Assembly (NCBI GenBank): GCA_009781175.1
Contig: WQYQ01000006.1
Span: forward strand, 84,376-148,375
Origin: Betaproteobacteria bacterium
Lineage (GTDB): Bacteria; Pseudomonadota; Gammaproteobacteria; Burkholderiales; Rhodocyclaceae
Direction: 5' to 3'
DNA: 64,000 nt
The translations under genes were made by a program, and so were the position numbers. Shown here piece by piece: positions 1 to 9,671 of this stretch. The stretch's first letter is position 1, and each line of letters opens with the position of its first letter. The notes under the pieces are model-generated. The model had not been told where the DNA came from. It was given only the letters and a program-made list of their open reading frames with translations, and searched no databases.

Positions 1-1
1 G

Positions 2-388
2 ATTGCGCTGGATGATTTCGGCACGGGCTATTCGAGTCTGTCCTATCTCTCGCGCCTGCCGATCGACATTGTTAAGATCGATCGCAGTTTCGTCCTGCGC
101 TCGACCGAAGATCGCGACGCACAAACAATCGTGCGATCGATCGTCGCACTGGCTCACGCACTGAGGTACCGGGTCATCGCGGAAGGCGTCGAAACGCATG
201 CCCAACTGAACCTGATGCGCACATCGGGCTGCGATTATGTACAAGGCTATCTCCTGGGGCGGCCAATGTCCGAAGCTGATCTGACGGCTTGGCTGCAAAA
301 CCCGGAGACGCCGGCCAAAGCCATCCTGCGCGAGCACAGCAAAGATGAGTGGCGGCAACCGACGCGAAAACAGCGCTATTGGATGTAG
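2..388 (+). CDS. EAL-domain c-di-GMP phosphodiesterase, C-terminal part
   Basis: The reading frame is open from the window edge, so only the last ~128 codons are present. The motifs [10 protein letters not shown], the strand ending in KIDRSFV, AEGVET and GYLLGRPM are those of the second half of an EAL domain, which hydrolyses cyclic di-GMP to pGpG with two metal ions. The Asp pair in DDFGTG is a metal-binding element of active EAL enzymes, so this half looks catalytically intact. Nothing can be said about N-terminal sensor or GGDEF domains, which lie outside the window. The frame ends just upstream of a convergent tRNA gene. Confidence 0.9.
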   Translation: MALDDFGTGYSSLSYLSRLPIDIVKIDRSFVLRSTEDRDAQTIVRSIVALAHALRYRVIAEGVETHAQLNLMRTSGCDYVQGYLLGRPMSEADLTAWLQNPETPAKAILREHSKDEWRQPTRKQRYWM

Positions 389-414
389 TGAGCTAAAACA
401 GGCAAGGAGAAAGA

Positions 415-491
415 TGGCGCGACCGGCGGGATTCGAACCCACGACCCCTGGCTTCGGAGGCCAGTACTCTATCCAGCTGAGCTACGGTCGC
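415..491 (-). tRNA. tRNA-Arg (anticodon CCG)
   Basis: Read on the minus strand, a seven-base acceptor stem (GCGACCG with CGGTCGC) closes a full cloverleaf. The anticodon loop CTCCGAA sits on the stem CTGGC/GCCAG, giving anticodon CCG (codon CGG). The T-arm has the canonical GGTTCGAATCC pattern, and CCA is encoded after the discriminator base. It is convergent with the EAL gene. Confidence 0.95.
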
Positions 492-632
492 ACGAGAAGG
501 GCGCGATTGTAACGCATCGGCGCAAAGCCCGTCCAACCCATATCAAACGGTTACGCACGTCCCGCTATAACTGTCGGCTTGTACAGCGTATACTTGCGTC
601 CAAATTCATTCACTTACACTGTTTTTACTGCC

Positions 633-1067
633 ATGACGCTCCGTAATGCGCTCCCACTCGCTCTCATGACGACTGTACTCTTGGCCGGCTGCAACAAGCC
701 AAGCAGCGTTGATCCCGAAGAAACCGCCCGCTTGATCGCCCCCGTCGCCCAGGTCAAGCTCGGCCCGGCTGTCACCGTCGCCAAAGGCAGTCAAACCGGC
801 GAACAGGTCGTCACCGCCGTGTGCGGCAGCTGCCACGCGAGCGGCGCGCTCAATGCGCCAAAGATTGGCGAAGCAAGCCAATGGGGACCGCGGATTGCGC
901 AGGGTCTCGCAACACTCACCAAGCATGCGACCTCGGGTTTTAACCAAATGCCCGCGCGTGGCGGCAACGCCGACTTGACCGATGAAGAAATCGTGCGCGC
1001 GATTGCTTACATGGCGAATAAATCGGGTGGCCACTTCGCAGAGCCGCCAGTTCCTGAAGCCAAGTAA
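633..1067 (+). CDS. c5-type monohaem cytochrome c lipoprotein
   Basis: A 144-residue secreted protein. The N-terminus is hydrophobic and ends in a lipobox (LLAGC, Cys20), so it is probably a lipid-anchored periplasmic protein. A single haem site CGSCH (Cys64, Cys67, His68) is followed by a likely distal Met ligand in QMPARGG (Met106), the arrangement of small c5-like electron-transfer cytochromes. The ATG at 633 was chosen because it places a proper signal sequence at the start; an upstream in-frame codon at 579 would add a non-signal extension. A strong hairpin follows the stop. The redox partner cannot be told from context. Confidence 0.85.
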   Translation: MTLRNALPLALMTTVLLAGCNKPSSVDPEETARLIAPVAQVKLGPAVTVAKGSQTGEQVVTAVCGSCHASGALNAPKIGEASQWGPRIAQGLATLTKHATSGFNQMPARGGNADLTDEEIVRAIAYMANKSGGHFAEPPVPEAK

Positions 1068-1083
1068 GCGGAACACTTCTTCC

Positions 1084-1125
1084 AAAACACCGCGGGCCGC
1101 TTAAACACACGGCCCGCGGTGTTTT
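1084..1125. terminator. Bidirectional rho-independent terminator
   Basis: A 15-bp perfect inverted repeat (arms 1084-1098 and 1111-1125) encloses a 12-nt loop, with T-rich sequence on the right and A-rich sequence on the left. It lies between the convergent cytochrome gene and HDOD gene and can serve both. Confidence 0.85.
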
Positions 1126-1148
1126 CTTATGCGTGCCACGCGCGCATA

Positions 1149-2288
1149 TCAGCCGAACTGCACGTTGTCCGCAAACGTCACGGCGGTTACCAAGGCGCGG
1201 CTGACATCCGCCGGGCTCACCTGGAGTTTTTCAACCTGCTCGCTGACCGCGTTCGCGTCGAGCCGTTCGCACGCGATCGCAAGATCGAGGAAAGGCTTAT
1301 AGATTCCTTCGCCGTGCACCAGCACATCGGTCACCGCTTCAGGCAGGCTCATGCCTTCCAGCACCGACTCCATCGTCGCGCCAAGCAGCAAATGGATCAG
1401 CGAAAAAGCGCCGGCGATAAAAAGGTTGTCGGTCTCTTTTTTATCGAGCAGCATGCCGCCGATGATTTCCATGAGGCGGCCGCGTGTAATCGCCGCCTGC
1501 ATCAAGGCCGGAGCGCTCGGGTCCTTGCTCGCCGAAACCAGCAACAGGGACAGCCACTTGTTCAGCTTGTCCATGCCGAGAATCGTCACCGCATGGCGGA
1601 AGGACTGCACCTCGACCATCAGGCCGAAACCGGCGGAATTGATATAGCGCAGCAATTTGTAGGAAAGAGCAACGTCGACTTTCAACGCCGCCTCGATTTC
1701 CCTGACCTCGGCTTCGTTGCGCACCAAGTTGAGCAGACGCACGATATGCGCATGCGAACCGGAAATTTTCTTGGTCGGCGGGAAACCGTGCAGAAAGAAC
1801 CAGCCTGAAGCGCCGTCGTACCCCGCCTTGATCGCGAGGTTGAAGGCCGCCATATCGGCCAGGCCGGTCGCCAGCGCAATACCCGGCAGCGCTTTGGGCT
1901 GTGTGATCTTGTTCGCATCCGCGAGCACGAAACGGAATTCGCTCCCCGCGGGCAGTGGAATATCCGGGCGATACCAGGACAGGCAGAGGTTGATGTCCGC
2001 CGCCTGCAATTGCGGAATCAGGGCCTGCGTTTGTTCATACGCCAATGCCGGAGCCGGAATTTCGATCATCGCGTTCGGCGGCGGCGTCCAGGCGAGGATT
2101 TCCTCGGTCGGCACCAAACGGCCCAGACTGACAAAAAAGGGATGAATGGCGGGCCATACGTCCGCCAGACCGTTCAGCATCTCAACGGCAGCCAGTATGC
2201 TTGGAGCATGCACAACAAAACGGTTGGCCGTGATGGCGTTTTTCTTGTTGATGACCGGTTCGCGGGTGATCAGAACGGTTTGGCTCAT
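1149..2288 (-). CDS. HDOD-domain signalling protein with degenerate EAL-like N-terminus
   Basis: A 379-residue protein. The C-terminal half (from about residue 175) has the HDOD pattern, including ALKVDVALSYKLLRYINSAG, a domain related to HD phosphohydrolases but usually lacking the metal residues. The N-terminal ~170 residues resemble the YuxH-type EAL-like fold that precedes HDOD in many proteobacterial proteins; the EAL catalytic motifs are not visible, so it is probably not a phosphodiesterase. Such proteins typically act as adaptors in c-di-GMP or stress signalling. The gene is followed by the bidirectional terminator and lies 24 bp downstream of the reductase gene on the same strand. 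Specific role unknown. Confidence 0.8.
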   Translation of the reverse strand: MSQTVLITREPVINKKNAITANRFVVHAPSILAAVEMLNGLADVWPAIHPFFVSLGRLVPTEEILAWTPPPNAMIEIPAPALAYEQTQALIPQLQAADINLCLSWYRPDIPLPAGSEFRFVLADANKITQPKALPGIALATGLADMAAFNLAIKAGYDGASGWFFLHGFPPTKKISGSHAHIVRLLNLVRNEAEVREIEAALKVDVALSYKLLRYINSAGFGLMVEVQSFRHAVTILGMDKLNKWLSLLLVSASKDPSAPALMQAAITRGRLMEIIGGMLLDKKETDNLFIAGAFSLIHLLLGATMESVLEGMSLPEAVTDVLVHGEGIYKPFLDLAIACERLDANAVSEQVEKLQVSPADVSRALVTAVTFADNVQFG

Positions 2289-2312
2289 AGCGATGTGTAG
2301 TCTTTCGGACGT

Positions 2313-3326
2313 TTAACTGTCGCCTGAAAAGGTAAAGGAGTCGGCGAAAAATTCGCTCTCCGGCAAGGCGCACTTTTGGGTGAATTCGGCGCGCGCCGCG
2401 TCGACCATTGCCGGGGCTCCGCAAACATAAACCTGGACGCCGGACATATCCGGAAAATCGGCCAGCGCGGCCCGATGCACAAGTCCGGTACGGCCGTTCC
2501 AGTCCACAGGCACATTATCGGAAATAACGGGCACAAACTTTAAGCTGGGCAAGGCGGACTCCCACGCTTGCGCGAGTTCATACAGATACAGTCCGGCCCG
2601 CTCGCGCGCGCCCCAATACAAGGTCACGGGCCGCTGCGCATCGGTCGCGATCATGTGTTCCACGAGACTCTTGATCGGTGCGAAGCCCGTTCCGCCAGCG
2701 ATCATCACAATAGGTTTCTTGCTCTCGCGCAGATAAAAGCTGCCGAGCGGACCTTCGAAACGCAGAATGTCGCGCTCCTTCAGGCCATTAAAGACATGTT
2801 CGGTAAATTGCCCGCCCGGAACAAGGCGAATATGCAGTTCCATTGCGTCGGTTTTTTCCGGCGCATTGGCAATCGAAAAGCTGCGCCGTTTACCGTCCGC
2901 GAGCAGGAAGTCGATGTACTGTCCGGCAAGGAAACGGAACGCATCGTTGGTGGGCAGTTTCAGGGTCAGCACGATCACATCGGGTGCCCGGTGTTCGATC
3001 GATTGCACGCGGCAAGGCATCTTCTTGATCGGAATATCCGTAATGCGGCGCACGTCGCGCACTTCCAGCACCAGATCGGACAATGGCTTGGCGCAACAAA
3101 ACAAGGCCATGCCGGCCTCACGCTCCTCCGGTGGCAATGTCGTTTCAGGCGTGGAAGCATGATCGACCAGCCCCGCGACAATCCGCCCTTTACAAGCACC
3201 GCAGGCGCCATTGCGGCAACCATACGGCAGCATGAGGCCCGCATCGAGCGCGGACTGCAAAACGGTCGCGGAGGATTCGGCGGAATACTGAAGCCCACTG
3301 GGCTGAAGCGTGATTTGGTACGACAT
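2313..3326 (-). CDS. Ferredoxin-flavin NAD(P)H reductase (CDP-6-deoxy-glucoseen reductase-like)
   Basis: A 337-residue electron-transfer protein with three modules. An N-terminal plant-type [2Fe-2S] ferredoxin domain carries Cys37, Cys42 and Cys45 (CRNGACGACKG) and a fourth Cys at 77 or 78. A ferredoxin-reductase-type FAD domain has an RSFS flavin motif, and an NAD(P) domain has GGTGFAPI. Homologues in this family are often called CDP-6-deoxy-delta-3,4-glucoseen reductase in betaproteobacteria, although no CDP-sugar pathway is nearby, so the electron acceptor is unknown. The ATG at 3326 starts directly at the ferredoxin fold; a longer in-frame start to 3404 would overlap the divergent epimerase gene. 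Confidence 0.82.
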   Translation of the reverse strand: MSYQITLQPSGLQYSAESSATVLQSALDAGLMLPYGCRNGACGACKGRIVAGLVDHASTPETTLPPEEREAGMALFCCAKPLSDLVLEVRDVRRITDIPIKKMPCRVQSIEHRAPDVIVLTLKLPTNDAFRFLAGQYIDFLLADGKRRSFSIANAPEKTDAMELHIRLVPGGQFTEHVFNGLKERDILRFEGPLGSFYLRESKKPIVMIAGGTGFAPIKSLVEHMIATDAQRPVTLYWGARERAGLYLYELAQAWESALPSLKFVPVISDNVPVDWNGRTGLVHRAALADFPDMSGVQVYVCGAPAMVDAARAEFTQKCALPESEFFADSFTFSGDS

Positions 3327-3366
3327 GGTGCGAGTGGGGCCCGGTAAGCAATGCGATAATTTAGTC

Positions 3367-4275
3367 ATGGTAGCCGAACCCAAACCGAAACGCAGATTAC
3401 GCATGCGCCTCTTGATCGTCGGCAGCGGCGATGTGGCATTTCGCGCCCTGCCCGCCTTAAGCGCGCGCTATCGCGTTTTTGCGCTGCTGCGCCGCGCGGA
3501 GGACGCCGATCAATGGCGTGCGGCGGGCGCCGTGCCGCTTTTCGGCGATCTGGACGAGCCGCGCACGCTGCGACGCCTTGCCGGCATCGCAAGTCGTGTG
3601 CTGCATTGCGCGCCGCCGCCAGCGGGCTCGCGCGATATGCGCACGCGCGCCCTGCTCGCGGCCTTGATGCGCCGCGGCGGCCGCGCGCCGCGCATCGTCT
3701 ATGTCAGCACCACGGGCGTATATGGCGACTGCCAAGGCGCCTGGGTCACTGAGACCCGTCCGCTCAATCCGCAAACCCCGCGCGCATTGCGCCGCTACGA
3801 TGCGGAAAGCGTCTTGCGCCGCTTTGCCAAGCGCCACGGCAGCCCGCTCGCGATTTTGCGCGCACCGGGCATTTACGCGGCCGAACGGCTCCCGCTCGCG
3901 CGGCTCAAACGCGGCGACCCGGTCCTCGCGCGGGATCAGGACGTGTTCACGAATCACATCCACGCCGACGATCTGGCGCGGCTCTGCATCGCCGCGCTCG
4001 AACGCGGGCGCGGCCCCCGCGCCTATAACGCGAGCGACGATTCGGATATGAAAGCGGGCGACTACTTCGACTACCTGGCCGACTGCTTCGCGCTGCCGCG
4101 CCCGCCGCGCGCCAGCCAAAGCGAAATCGCGACGCGCTTGAGCGAGGCGACGCTGTCCTTCATGGCCGAATCGCGCCGCCTCGACAACCGCCGCATCAAG
4201 CGTGAACTGCGCGTCCGTCTGCGCTATCCGAGCGTTGCCGCAGGGCTTGCCGCCGCGCGCGCCCGGCACACTTAA
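3367..4275 (+). CDS. NAD(P)-dependent epimerase/SDR-family protein (YeeZ-like)
   Basis: About 302 residues of an extended-SDR fold. A Rossmann motif (IVGSGDVAFRALPAL) near the N-terminus is followed by the STTGVYGD segment, which contains the catalytic-type Tyr region of YeeZ-like dehydratase/epimerase homologues. The substrate is unknown. It is transcribed divergently from the ferredoxin reductase with only ~40 bp between the starts, and is followed 20 bp later by hemJ. The ATG at 3367 was chosen; an ATG at 3403 immediately before the Rossmann strand is an equally plausible start. Confidence 0.75.
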   Translation: MVAEPKPKRRLRMRLLIVGSGDVAFRALPALSARYRVFALLRRAEDADQWRAAGAVPLFGDLDEPRTLRRLAGIASRVLHCAPPPAGSRDMRTRALLAALMRRGGRAPRIVYVSTTGVYGDCQGAWVTETRPLNPQTPRALRRYDAESVLRRFAKRHGSPLAILRAPGIYAAERLPLARLKRGDPVLARDQDVFTNHIHADDLARLCIAALERGRGPRAYNASDDSDMKAGDYFDYLADCFALPRPPRASQSEIATRLSEATLSFMAESRRLDNRRIKRELRVRLRYPSVAAGLAAARARHT

Positions 4276-4295
4276 ACCAATAGGAGATTTTTTCA

Positions 4296-4739
4296 ATGCT
4301 GTATCTATGGCTCAAAGCAATCCACGTTTTCTTTGTCGTAAGCTGGTTCGCCGGCCTGTTCTATCTACCGCGGATTTTCGTCAATCTCGCGATGGTGCCC
4401 GCCGACAGCGTTGCCGAGCGCCAGCGCCTGCTCCTGATGTCCGGCAAACTCAAACGCTTCATGCTGCCTTTGGTGATCGGCACGTGGGTTTTCGGCATCG
4501 CGCTGATCGTATCCAACGGCATGGAAGCCGCCGCTTTCTGGTTCACGCAGGGCTGGCTGCATGTCAAGCTGCTCATCGTGGTTCTGCTGACGGGCTACGA
4601 TCTGTATTGCGGCAGACTACTGCGCGACTTCGAACAAAATCGCAATACCCGTAGCCATGTCTGGTTCCGCGTTTTCAACGAGATTCCCGCGCTCGCGCTG
4701 CTGTTCGTCGTAATTCTTGTAATCACCAAACCTTTCTAA
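4296..4739 (+). CDS. hemJ: Protoporphyrinogen IX oxidase, HemJ family
   Basis: A 147-residue integral membrane protein of the HemJ (UPF0093/CopD-like) family, which converts protoporphyrinogen IX to protoporphyrin IX in haem synthesis. Four hydrophobic segments are apparent. The family's conserved His is at residue 10 in AIHVFFVVSWFAGLFYLPR, and the conserved Lys is at residue 91 in LHVKLLI; these residues are implicated in haem or substrate binding. Length is typical. The start is preceded by a good ribosome site (AGGAG). No other haem-biosynthesis gene is adjacent, so the functional call rests on the family. Confidence 0.85.
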   Translation: MLYLWLKAIHVFFVVSWFAGLFYLPRIFVNLAMVPADSVAERQRLLLMSGKLKRFMLPLVIGTWVFGIALIVSNGMEAAAFWFTQGWLHVKLLIVVLLTGYDLYCGRLLRDFEQNRNTRSHVWFRVFNEIPALALLFVVILVITKPF

Positions 4740-4758
4740 TCAGAGCGCCGGATTTCCC

Positions 4759-5919
4759 ATGAGTGAGCATTTTTTTTCCCCTTGTCCACGCGGCCTCGAA
4801 ACTTTACTCGCCGAAGAACTCAGCGCGCTTGGCGCGCGCCAGGTCGCCCAGGTTCCGGGTGGCGTTTCCTTTTCCGGCGACTGGACGCTGTGCTGGCGCG
4901 CCAATCTTGAAAGCCGCATCGCGACGCGGGTGCTTTGGCGCGTCGCCACGGGCGCTTACCGCAGCGAGGACGACATCTACCAACTCGCGCGCGGATTCGC
5001 CTGGGAACGCTGTTTCGATGTCGAGGCCAGCTTGCGGATCTACGTCACCGCGATTCGTTCGCCGCTCAAAAGCCTGAACTTCGTCACACTGCGGATCAAG
5101 GACGGCCTGTGCGACCGCTTCCGCGAAACGCATGGCCGCCGCCCTTCGATCGATACCCAAGCGCCCGCCGTGCGTGTGCACGCCTTCCTCACGGCCGAAG
5201 CCTGTACGCTTTACATCGACACCTCGGGTGAACCGCTTTCCAAGCGTGGCTTCAAACGCGCCAAGGTCGAAGCGCCGCTCAAGGAAAACCTTGCGGCCGG
5301 CATCATCAAACTCAGCGGTTGGCAGCCCAATGAAGCACTGCTCGACCCGATGTGCGGCAGCGGCACATTCCTCATCGAGGCGGCGCTGATGGCATACAAC
5401 ATTCCACCGGGCGGCGCGCGCAGTTTCGGCTTCGAACGGCTCAAAAGCTTCGAACCCGGCAACTGGAAACGCATTCGCACGATGGCGCTCCAGCGCCACC
5501 GGCGCGACTCGGTGCAGCTTTTCGGCTCGGATATCGACACGCGCTGGGTCGACGCCGCGCGCTACAACCTGCGCGAAGCCGGTTTGGAGGAATGCGTGCA
5601 ATTGTGCGTCGGCAATTTTCTGACGCTAGCCGCGCCCGCCGCCCAGGGTGTCTTGCTGACCAACCCGCCTTATGGCGTGCGGCTCGGCGAGGATGCCGAT
5701 CTCAGCGCCTGGTATCCGCAGATCGGCGACCATCTGAAAAAAGCCTTCGCCGGCTGGCGCTGTTTCTTTCTCACCGGCGACCCGGATCTGCCGAAACATA
5801 TCGGCCTGAAGGCCAGCCGCCGCACGCCCTTGATGAACGGCGACATCGAATGCCGGCTGATGGAATACCGCATGGTCGCGGGCACGAATCGCCGCGAGCG
5901 GCCTGCGGAACCCCAGTGA
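4759..5919 (+). CDS. THUMP-domain class I SAM-dependent RNA methyltransferase (RlmL-N type)
   Basis: 386 residues. An N-terminal ferredoxin-like plus THUMP RNA-binding region (about residues 1-155) precedes a Rossmann methyltransferase domain. The SAM motif [14 protein letters not shown] starts at about residue 196 and the N6/N2-adenine/guanine methylase motif NPPYG at about residue 302. It matches the RlmL half of the E. coli RlmKL fusion, which makes m2G2445 in 23S rRNA; the RlmK half is absent, as usual in stand-alone homologues. The gene lies 19 bp after hemJ and 44 bp before glmU, so the three may be co-transcribed. The exact target nucleotide is an inference. Confidence 0.85.
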   Translation: MSEHFFSPCPRGLETLLAEELSALGARQVAQVPGGVSFSGDWTLCWRANLESRIATRVLWRVATGAYRSEDDIYQLARGFAWERCFDVEASLRIYVTAIRSPLKSLNFVTLRIKDGLCDRFRETHGRRPSIDTQAPAVRVHAFLTAEACTLYIDTSGEPLSKRGFKRAKVEAPLKENLAAGIIKLSGWQPNEALLDPMCGSGTFLIEAALMAYNIPPGGARSFGFERLKSFEPGNWKRIRTMALQRHRRDSVQLFGSDIDTRWVDAARYNLREAGLEECVQLCVGNFLTLAAPAAQGVLLTNPPYGVRLGEDADLSAWYPQIGDHLKKAFAGWRCFFLTGDPDLPKHIGLKASRRTPLMNGDIECRLMEYRMVAGTNRRERPAEPQ

Positions 5920-5963
5920 TACCATCCGCGCAGCATTCCAATTCCGAATCCGAAAGGTTGCAT

Positions 5964-7328
5964 ATGCACGTCGTCATCCTCGCCGCCGGTCAAGGCAAAC
6001 GCATGCGCTCAGCCCTGCCCAAGGTGCTCCAGCCGCTCGCGCGCCGTCCTTTGCTGGGTCATGTGCTCGACACCGCGCGCGCGCTCGGCGCGAGCAAGCT
6101 GTGTGTCGTGTATGGCCACGGCGGCGATCAAGTACGCCAGGCGCTTGACGCGCCCGACCTGGCCTGGGCACTGCAAGCCGAACAGCTCGGCACCGGCCAT
6201 GCGGTGCAGCAAGCCGCGCCGCATCTGCCCGAATCCGGGCCGGTGCTGATCCTCTACGGCGACGTGCCGCTGACGCGGCGCGAAACGCTCGCCAGCCTCG
6301 TCGCCGCGGCCGGAGACCAAGGTTTCGCCCTGCTCACCGTCGATATGCAAGACCCGAGCGGCTATGGGCGCATCGTGCGCGATGCGGCGCATCGCGTGAT
6401 CCGCATCGTCGAACACAAAGACGCCAACGAAGCCGAACGCGCAATCCGTGAAGTGAATACCGGCATTCTCTGCTGCCAGGCGCAGGATCTGCGCCGCTGG
6501 CTCGGCGAACTCAAGAACGACAACGCGCAAGGCGAGTTCTACCTGACCGACATCATCGCGCTCGCGGTGCGTGACGGCATCGAGGTGAAAACGACGCAGC
6601 CCATGGGCATGTGGGAAACGCTTGGCGTGAATGACAAGGCACAGCTTGCCGAGCTTGAACGCCTGCATCAGCGCAACCAGGCCGCTGCGCTCTTGATCGC
6701 TGGCGTCACCCTGATCGACCCGGCGCGCATCGACATCCGCGGCGAACTGATTTGCGGCCGCGACGTTGAAATCGACGTCGGCTGCGTTTTCGAGGGCCGC
6801 GTGGAAATCGCCGACAGCGCCCGGATCGGCGCTTATTGCGTGCTCAAGGACGCCCGGATCGGCCCCGGCGCGACACTGCATCCGTATTGCCACATCAACG
6901 GCGCCACCGTCGGCGCCGCAAACCTGATCGGCCCCTACGCGCGCCTGCGGCCCGGCGCCGTTCTGGCCGAGGATGTGCATATCGGCAATTTCGTCGAGGT
7001 GAAAAACAGCGTGATCGCCGCGCATTCGAAGGCCAATCATCTGAGCTACGTCGGCGACGCGGACATCGGCAGCAAGGTCAATATCGGCGCGGGCACGATC
7101 ACCTGCAATTACGACGGCGTGAACAAATTCCGCACCGTCATCGAGGATGAAGCCTTCATCGGCTCGGATACGCAGCTCGTCGCGCCCGTGCGCGTCGGCA
7201 AGGGCGCGACGCTCGGCGCCGGCACGACGCTGACGAAAGATGCGCCCGCCGGCGAACTCACGCTTTCACGCGCCAAGCAACTTAGCCTCGCCAACTGGAA
7301 GCGGCCCGTTAAACAGCCGAAGCAATGA
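5964..7328 (+). CDS. glmU: Bifunctional UDP-GlcNAc pyrophosphorylase / glucosamine-1-phosphate acetyltransferase
   Basis: 454 residues, the standard GlmU length. The N-terminal uridyltransferase domain opens with [20 protein letters not shown], the nucleotide-binding loop. The C-terminal half is a left-handed beta-helix of hexapeptide repeats ([29 protein letters not shown]), the acetyltransferase domain. The enzyme makes UDP-GlcNAc for peptidoglycan and lipopolysaccharide in the cytoplasm. The ATG at 5964 has an upstream GAAAGG and begins exactly at the conserved N-terminus; the frame is open further upstream but that part overlaps the methyltransferase. glmS is not adjacent here. Confidence 0.97.
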   Translation: MHVVILAAGQGKRMRSALPKVLQPLARRPLLGHVLDTARALGASKLCVVYGHGGDQVRQALDAPDLAWALQAEQLGTGHAVQQAAPHLPESGPVLILYGDVPLTRRETLASLVAAAGDQGFALLTVDMQDPSGYGRIVRDAAHRVIRIVEHKDANEAERAIREVNTGILCCQAQDLRRWLGELKNDNAQGEFYLTDIIALAVRDGIEVKTTQPMGMWETLGVNDKAQLAELERLHQRNQAAALLIAGVTLIDPARIDIRGELICGRDVEIDVGCVFEGRVEIADSARIGAYCVLKDARIGPGATLHPYCHINGATVGAANLIGPYARLRPGAVLAEDVHIGNFVEVKNSVIAAHSKANHLSYVGDADIGSKVNIGAGTITCNYDGVNKFRTVIEDEAFIGSDTQLVAPVRVGKGATLGAGTTLTKDAPAGELTLSRAKQLSLANWKRPVKQPKQ

Positions 7329-7340
7329 ACTAAGCGGCGC

Positions 7341-7949
7341 GTGGTTCCGACTCCCAACCCCATCGCCAACGCCCGGCCGCAACGCTGGGCGCTGCTGCTT
7401 CTGCACCTGCTCGGCTGGCGCATAGACCTTCCGCCGCCAACCGCGCCCAAGGTTTTACTCGTTCTTTATCCGCATACATCGAACTGGGATTTCTGGTGGG
7501 GCAGCCTCGCCAGATGGGCGGTCGGCTGGGAGATTCACTGGATCGCGAAACATACTTTGTTTGTCGGTCCGTTCGGCTGGCTGCTGCGCCGCTGGGGTGG
7601 AGTTGCCGTGAATCGCAAGCAGGCGAGCGGCTTTGTCGAGAGCCTCAAGCGTGAAATCGACCAGCTCGACACGCTGATTCTCACGATCCTGCCCGAAGGC
7701 ACGCGCAGCTACGTCGATCACTGGAAATCCGGCTTCCTGCGCATCGCGCATGCGAACGACATGCCGATCGGCCTGGCGTACATGGATTACAAACGCCGGA
7801 CCGTCGGCATCCTGGAATACCGGAAACTCTCGGGCGACGACAACGCTGACATGGCGTACATCGCCGCCGCCTACGCCAATATTTCGGGACGCAACCCGTC
7901 AAAAGCGGGGGCGATCAGATTGCTTAATAAGAGCCGCCAACAAAAATGA
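7341..7949 (+). CDS. PlsC-like 1-acylglycerol-3-phosphate acyltransferase family protein
   Basis: 202 residues with the acyltransferase HX4D box (HTSNWD) and the PEGTRS motif that binds the glycerol-phosphate moiety. It is a short, probably membrane-associated LPLAT protein acting in phospholipid or other lipid acylation. It starts with GTG at 7341, 12 bp after glmU, and no ATG lies upstream of the conserved core. Its stop overlaps the ATG of queF in an ATGA arrangement, so the two are translationally coupled. The acyl acceptor is not known; the length is smaller than that of housekeeping PlsC enzymes, so it may act on another lipid. Confidence 0.78.
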   Translation: MVPTPNPIANARPQRWALLLLHLLGWRIDLPPPTAPKVLLVLYPHTSNWDFWWGSLARWAVGWEIHWIAKHTLFVGPFGWLLRRWGGVAVNRKQASGFVESLKREIDQLDTLILTILPEGTRSYVDHWKSGFLRIAHANDMPIGLAYMDYKRRTVGILEYRKLSGDDNADMAYIAAAYANISGRNPSKAGAIRLLNKSRQQK

Positions 7950-8791
7950 GCCCAGCCCAAGGCCCCGAAGATTCGCTGCTTGGAAAGCAAGTCAGTTACC
8001 GCGACACTTACGCACCGGAACTGCTGTTTGCGATTCCCCGCGCCAGCAAGCGGGCCGAAATCGGCCTGGCCGAAAAACAGCCTCTGCCCTTTTACGGCGA
8101 AGACCTGTGGAACGCCTACGAACTATCGTGGCTCGACCCGCGCGGCAAACCCGTCGTCGCGCTGGCGCAATTTCATGTCCCCGCAAGCTCGCCCTATTTG
8201 ATCGAATCGAAGTCGCTCAAGCTGTATCTGAACAGTTTCAATCAGCACAGATTTCCAGATCCCGCGCAGCTCCAGACAACAATAGCGCAGGATCTCTCCC
8301 GCACGGCGGGCGCTCCGGTTGGCGTGCGCATCACGCCATTGAACGCACAACCCGCGCGCGAGATCGGCTATCCCAAAGGGGTTTTACTCGACACGCTTGA
8401 AATCGAAGTCGATCGCTACACGCCCGCCCCGGAGTTTTTACAGATCGAGAACGCCGCGCCGCTCGTCGAAGAAACGCTTTACTCGCATCTGCTCAAATCC
8501 AATTGTCTGGTCACCGGCCAGCCCGATTGGGGCATGGTGGCGATTCACTATTGCGGCAGAAAGATCGAGCGTGCGGGCTTGCTGCGCTACATCGTTTCGT
8601 TCCGGCAACATAACGAATTCCATGAGCAATGCGTCGAACGCATCTTCATGGACATCATGCGGCAATGCGCGCCGGCGAAGCTCGATGTATTGGCGCATTA
8701 CACCCGGCGCGGCGGCCTCGACATCAACCCCTGGCGCAGCAACGACCCCGCCGCAGCGTCAGCGCCCAATATGGGCGAGATCCGCCAATAA
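7946..8791 (+). CDS. queF: NADPH-dependent 7-cyano-7-deazaguanine reductase
   Basis: 281 residues, matching the long, two-domain (YqcD-type) QueF. It reduces preQ0 to preQ1 in queuosine synthesis. The catalytic Cys lies at residue 187 in KSNCLVTGQPDWG, and the partner His/Glu segment is FRQHNEFHEQCVERI. The ATG overlaps the stop of the upstream acyltransferase by four bases. Other queuosine genes (queC, queD, queE, tgt) are not in the window. Confidence in the enzyme call is high because both halves of the tunnel-fold signature are present. Confidence 0.95.
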   Translation: MSPAQGPEDSLLGKQVSYRDTYAPELLFAIPRASKRAEIGLAEKQPLPFYGEDLWNAYELSWLDPRGKPVVALAQFHVPASSPYLIESKSLKLYLNSFNQHRFPDPAQLQTTIAQDLSRTAGAPVGVRITPLNAQPAREIGYPKGVLLDTLEIEVDRYTPAPEFLQIENAAPLVEETLYSHLLKSNCLVTGQPDWGMVAIHYCGRKIERAGLLRYIVSFRQHNEFHEQCVERIFMDIMRQCAPAKLDVLAHYTRRGGLDINPWRSNDPAAASAPNMGEIRQ

Positions 8792-8792
8792 C

Positions 8793-9671
8793 ATGCCGTT
8801 TTTGCCGCGCCTGTTTGCGCATGCGAAGCTCGCGCTTTTCTTGTGCGCAAGTCTTGGCGCGCCGCCCGCCCATGCCTGGGGAGACGCCAGCCACCGCATA
8901 ATCGCGACGATCGCCGAACATTTTCTGACGCCGCAAGCGCAACGGCGGATCGATCAAATCCTTGCCGACGAGAACGAATTCGGCGTCAGCGAATGCCCGG
9001 TCAAAAATTTGCAGGACGCCGCAAGCTGGGCCGACTGCGTGCGTCCGCTCAAAGCCTATGCCTACACCTACGCATGGCACTTCGACGACATTCCTGTGTG
9101 CGGCAAGGCCGAGCATGAAACATTCTGCCCGGCAGGCAATTGTCTGAGCGCGCAAACGGAAATACACATCGCGCTGCTTGCAAACCCCGCAACCGAGCGC
9201 AAAACACGTTTGGAAGCCTTGAAATTCATCGTCCATTTCATCGGCGATATTCATCAGCCATTGCATACGGCCAATAATCGGGACCGTGGCGGCAACGATG
9301 TCCCCACCCGTTTTTTGGGTCAAACCGAAAACGGCCGGCAAAACCTGCATCGTGTCTGGGACGCGCGCCTGTTGGCCGAAATCACTGCGGACACCGCAGA
9401 CCCCTCCAACGTGTTCCTGTCCACGCTCGACCCGGCCAGCGCTAAGCGTTGGCAAGGCGGAACAATCCAAAGCTGGATCGACGAATCGCACGCAATTGCA
9501 GTGAACATCGTCTACGGCAAATTGCCCCGCCCAGTCGCCTGCAATGATTCATATCCTGAACGCGAAATTCTCGATGCAGCCTACTATGCCGCGGCGCGCC
9601 CCATCGTCCAGCAGCAAATCCTGAAAGCGGGTGTTCGCCTTGCCGCGATCCTGAATCAGACGCTGCAATAA
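8793..9671 (+). CDS. Secreted S1/P1-type nuclease
   Basis: 292 residues beginning with a signal peptide that ends at PAHA; the mature protein then starts with WGDASHRIIA. In S1/P1 nucleases the mature N-terminal Trp and following His bind the zinc cluster, which supports this start. HFIGDIHQPLH supplies further Zn ligands. The enzyme would cleave single-stranded DNA or RNA, or 3'-nucleotides, in the periplasm or outside the cell, for example to scavenge phosphate. It starts 2 bp after the queF stop, so it may be co-transcribed. The frame is open further upstream inside queF, but that part has no signal sequence. Confidence 0.88.
   Translation: MPFLPRLFAHAKLALFLCASLGAPPAHAWGDASHRIIATIAEHFLTPQAQRRIDQILADENEFGVSECPVKNLQDAASWADCVRPLKAYAYTYAWHFDDIPVCGKAEHETFCPAGNCLSAQTEIHIALLANPATERKTRLEALKFIVHFIGDIHQPLHTANNRDRGGNDVPTRFLGQTENGRQNLHRVWDARLLAEITADTADPSNVFLSTLDPASAKRWQGGTIQSWIDESHAIAVNIVYGKLPRPVACNDSYPEREILDAAYYAAARPIVQQQILKAGVRLAAILNQTLQ

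Noticed and set aside
5352..5963. Long upstream extension of the glmU frame
   Set aside because: GlmU begins at 5964 with its conserved N-terminus and standard length. The extension overlaps the methyltransferase gene out of frame.
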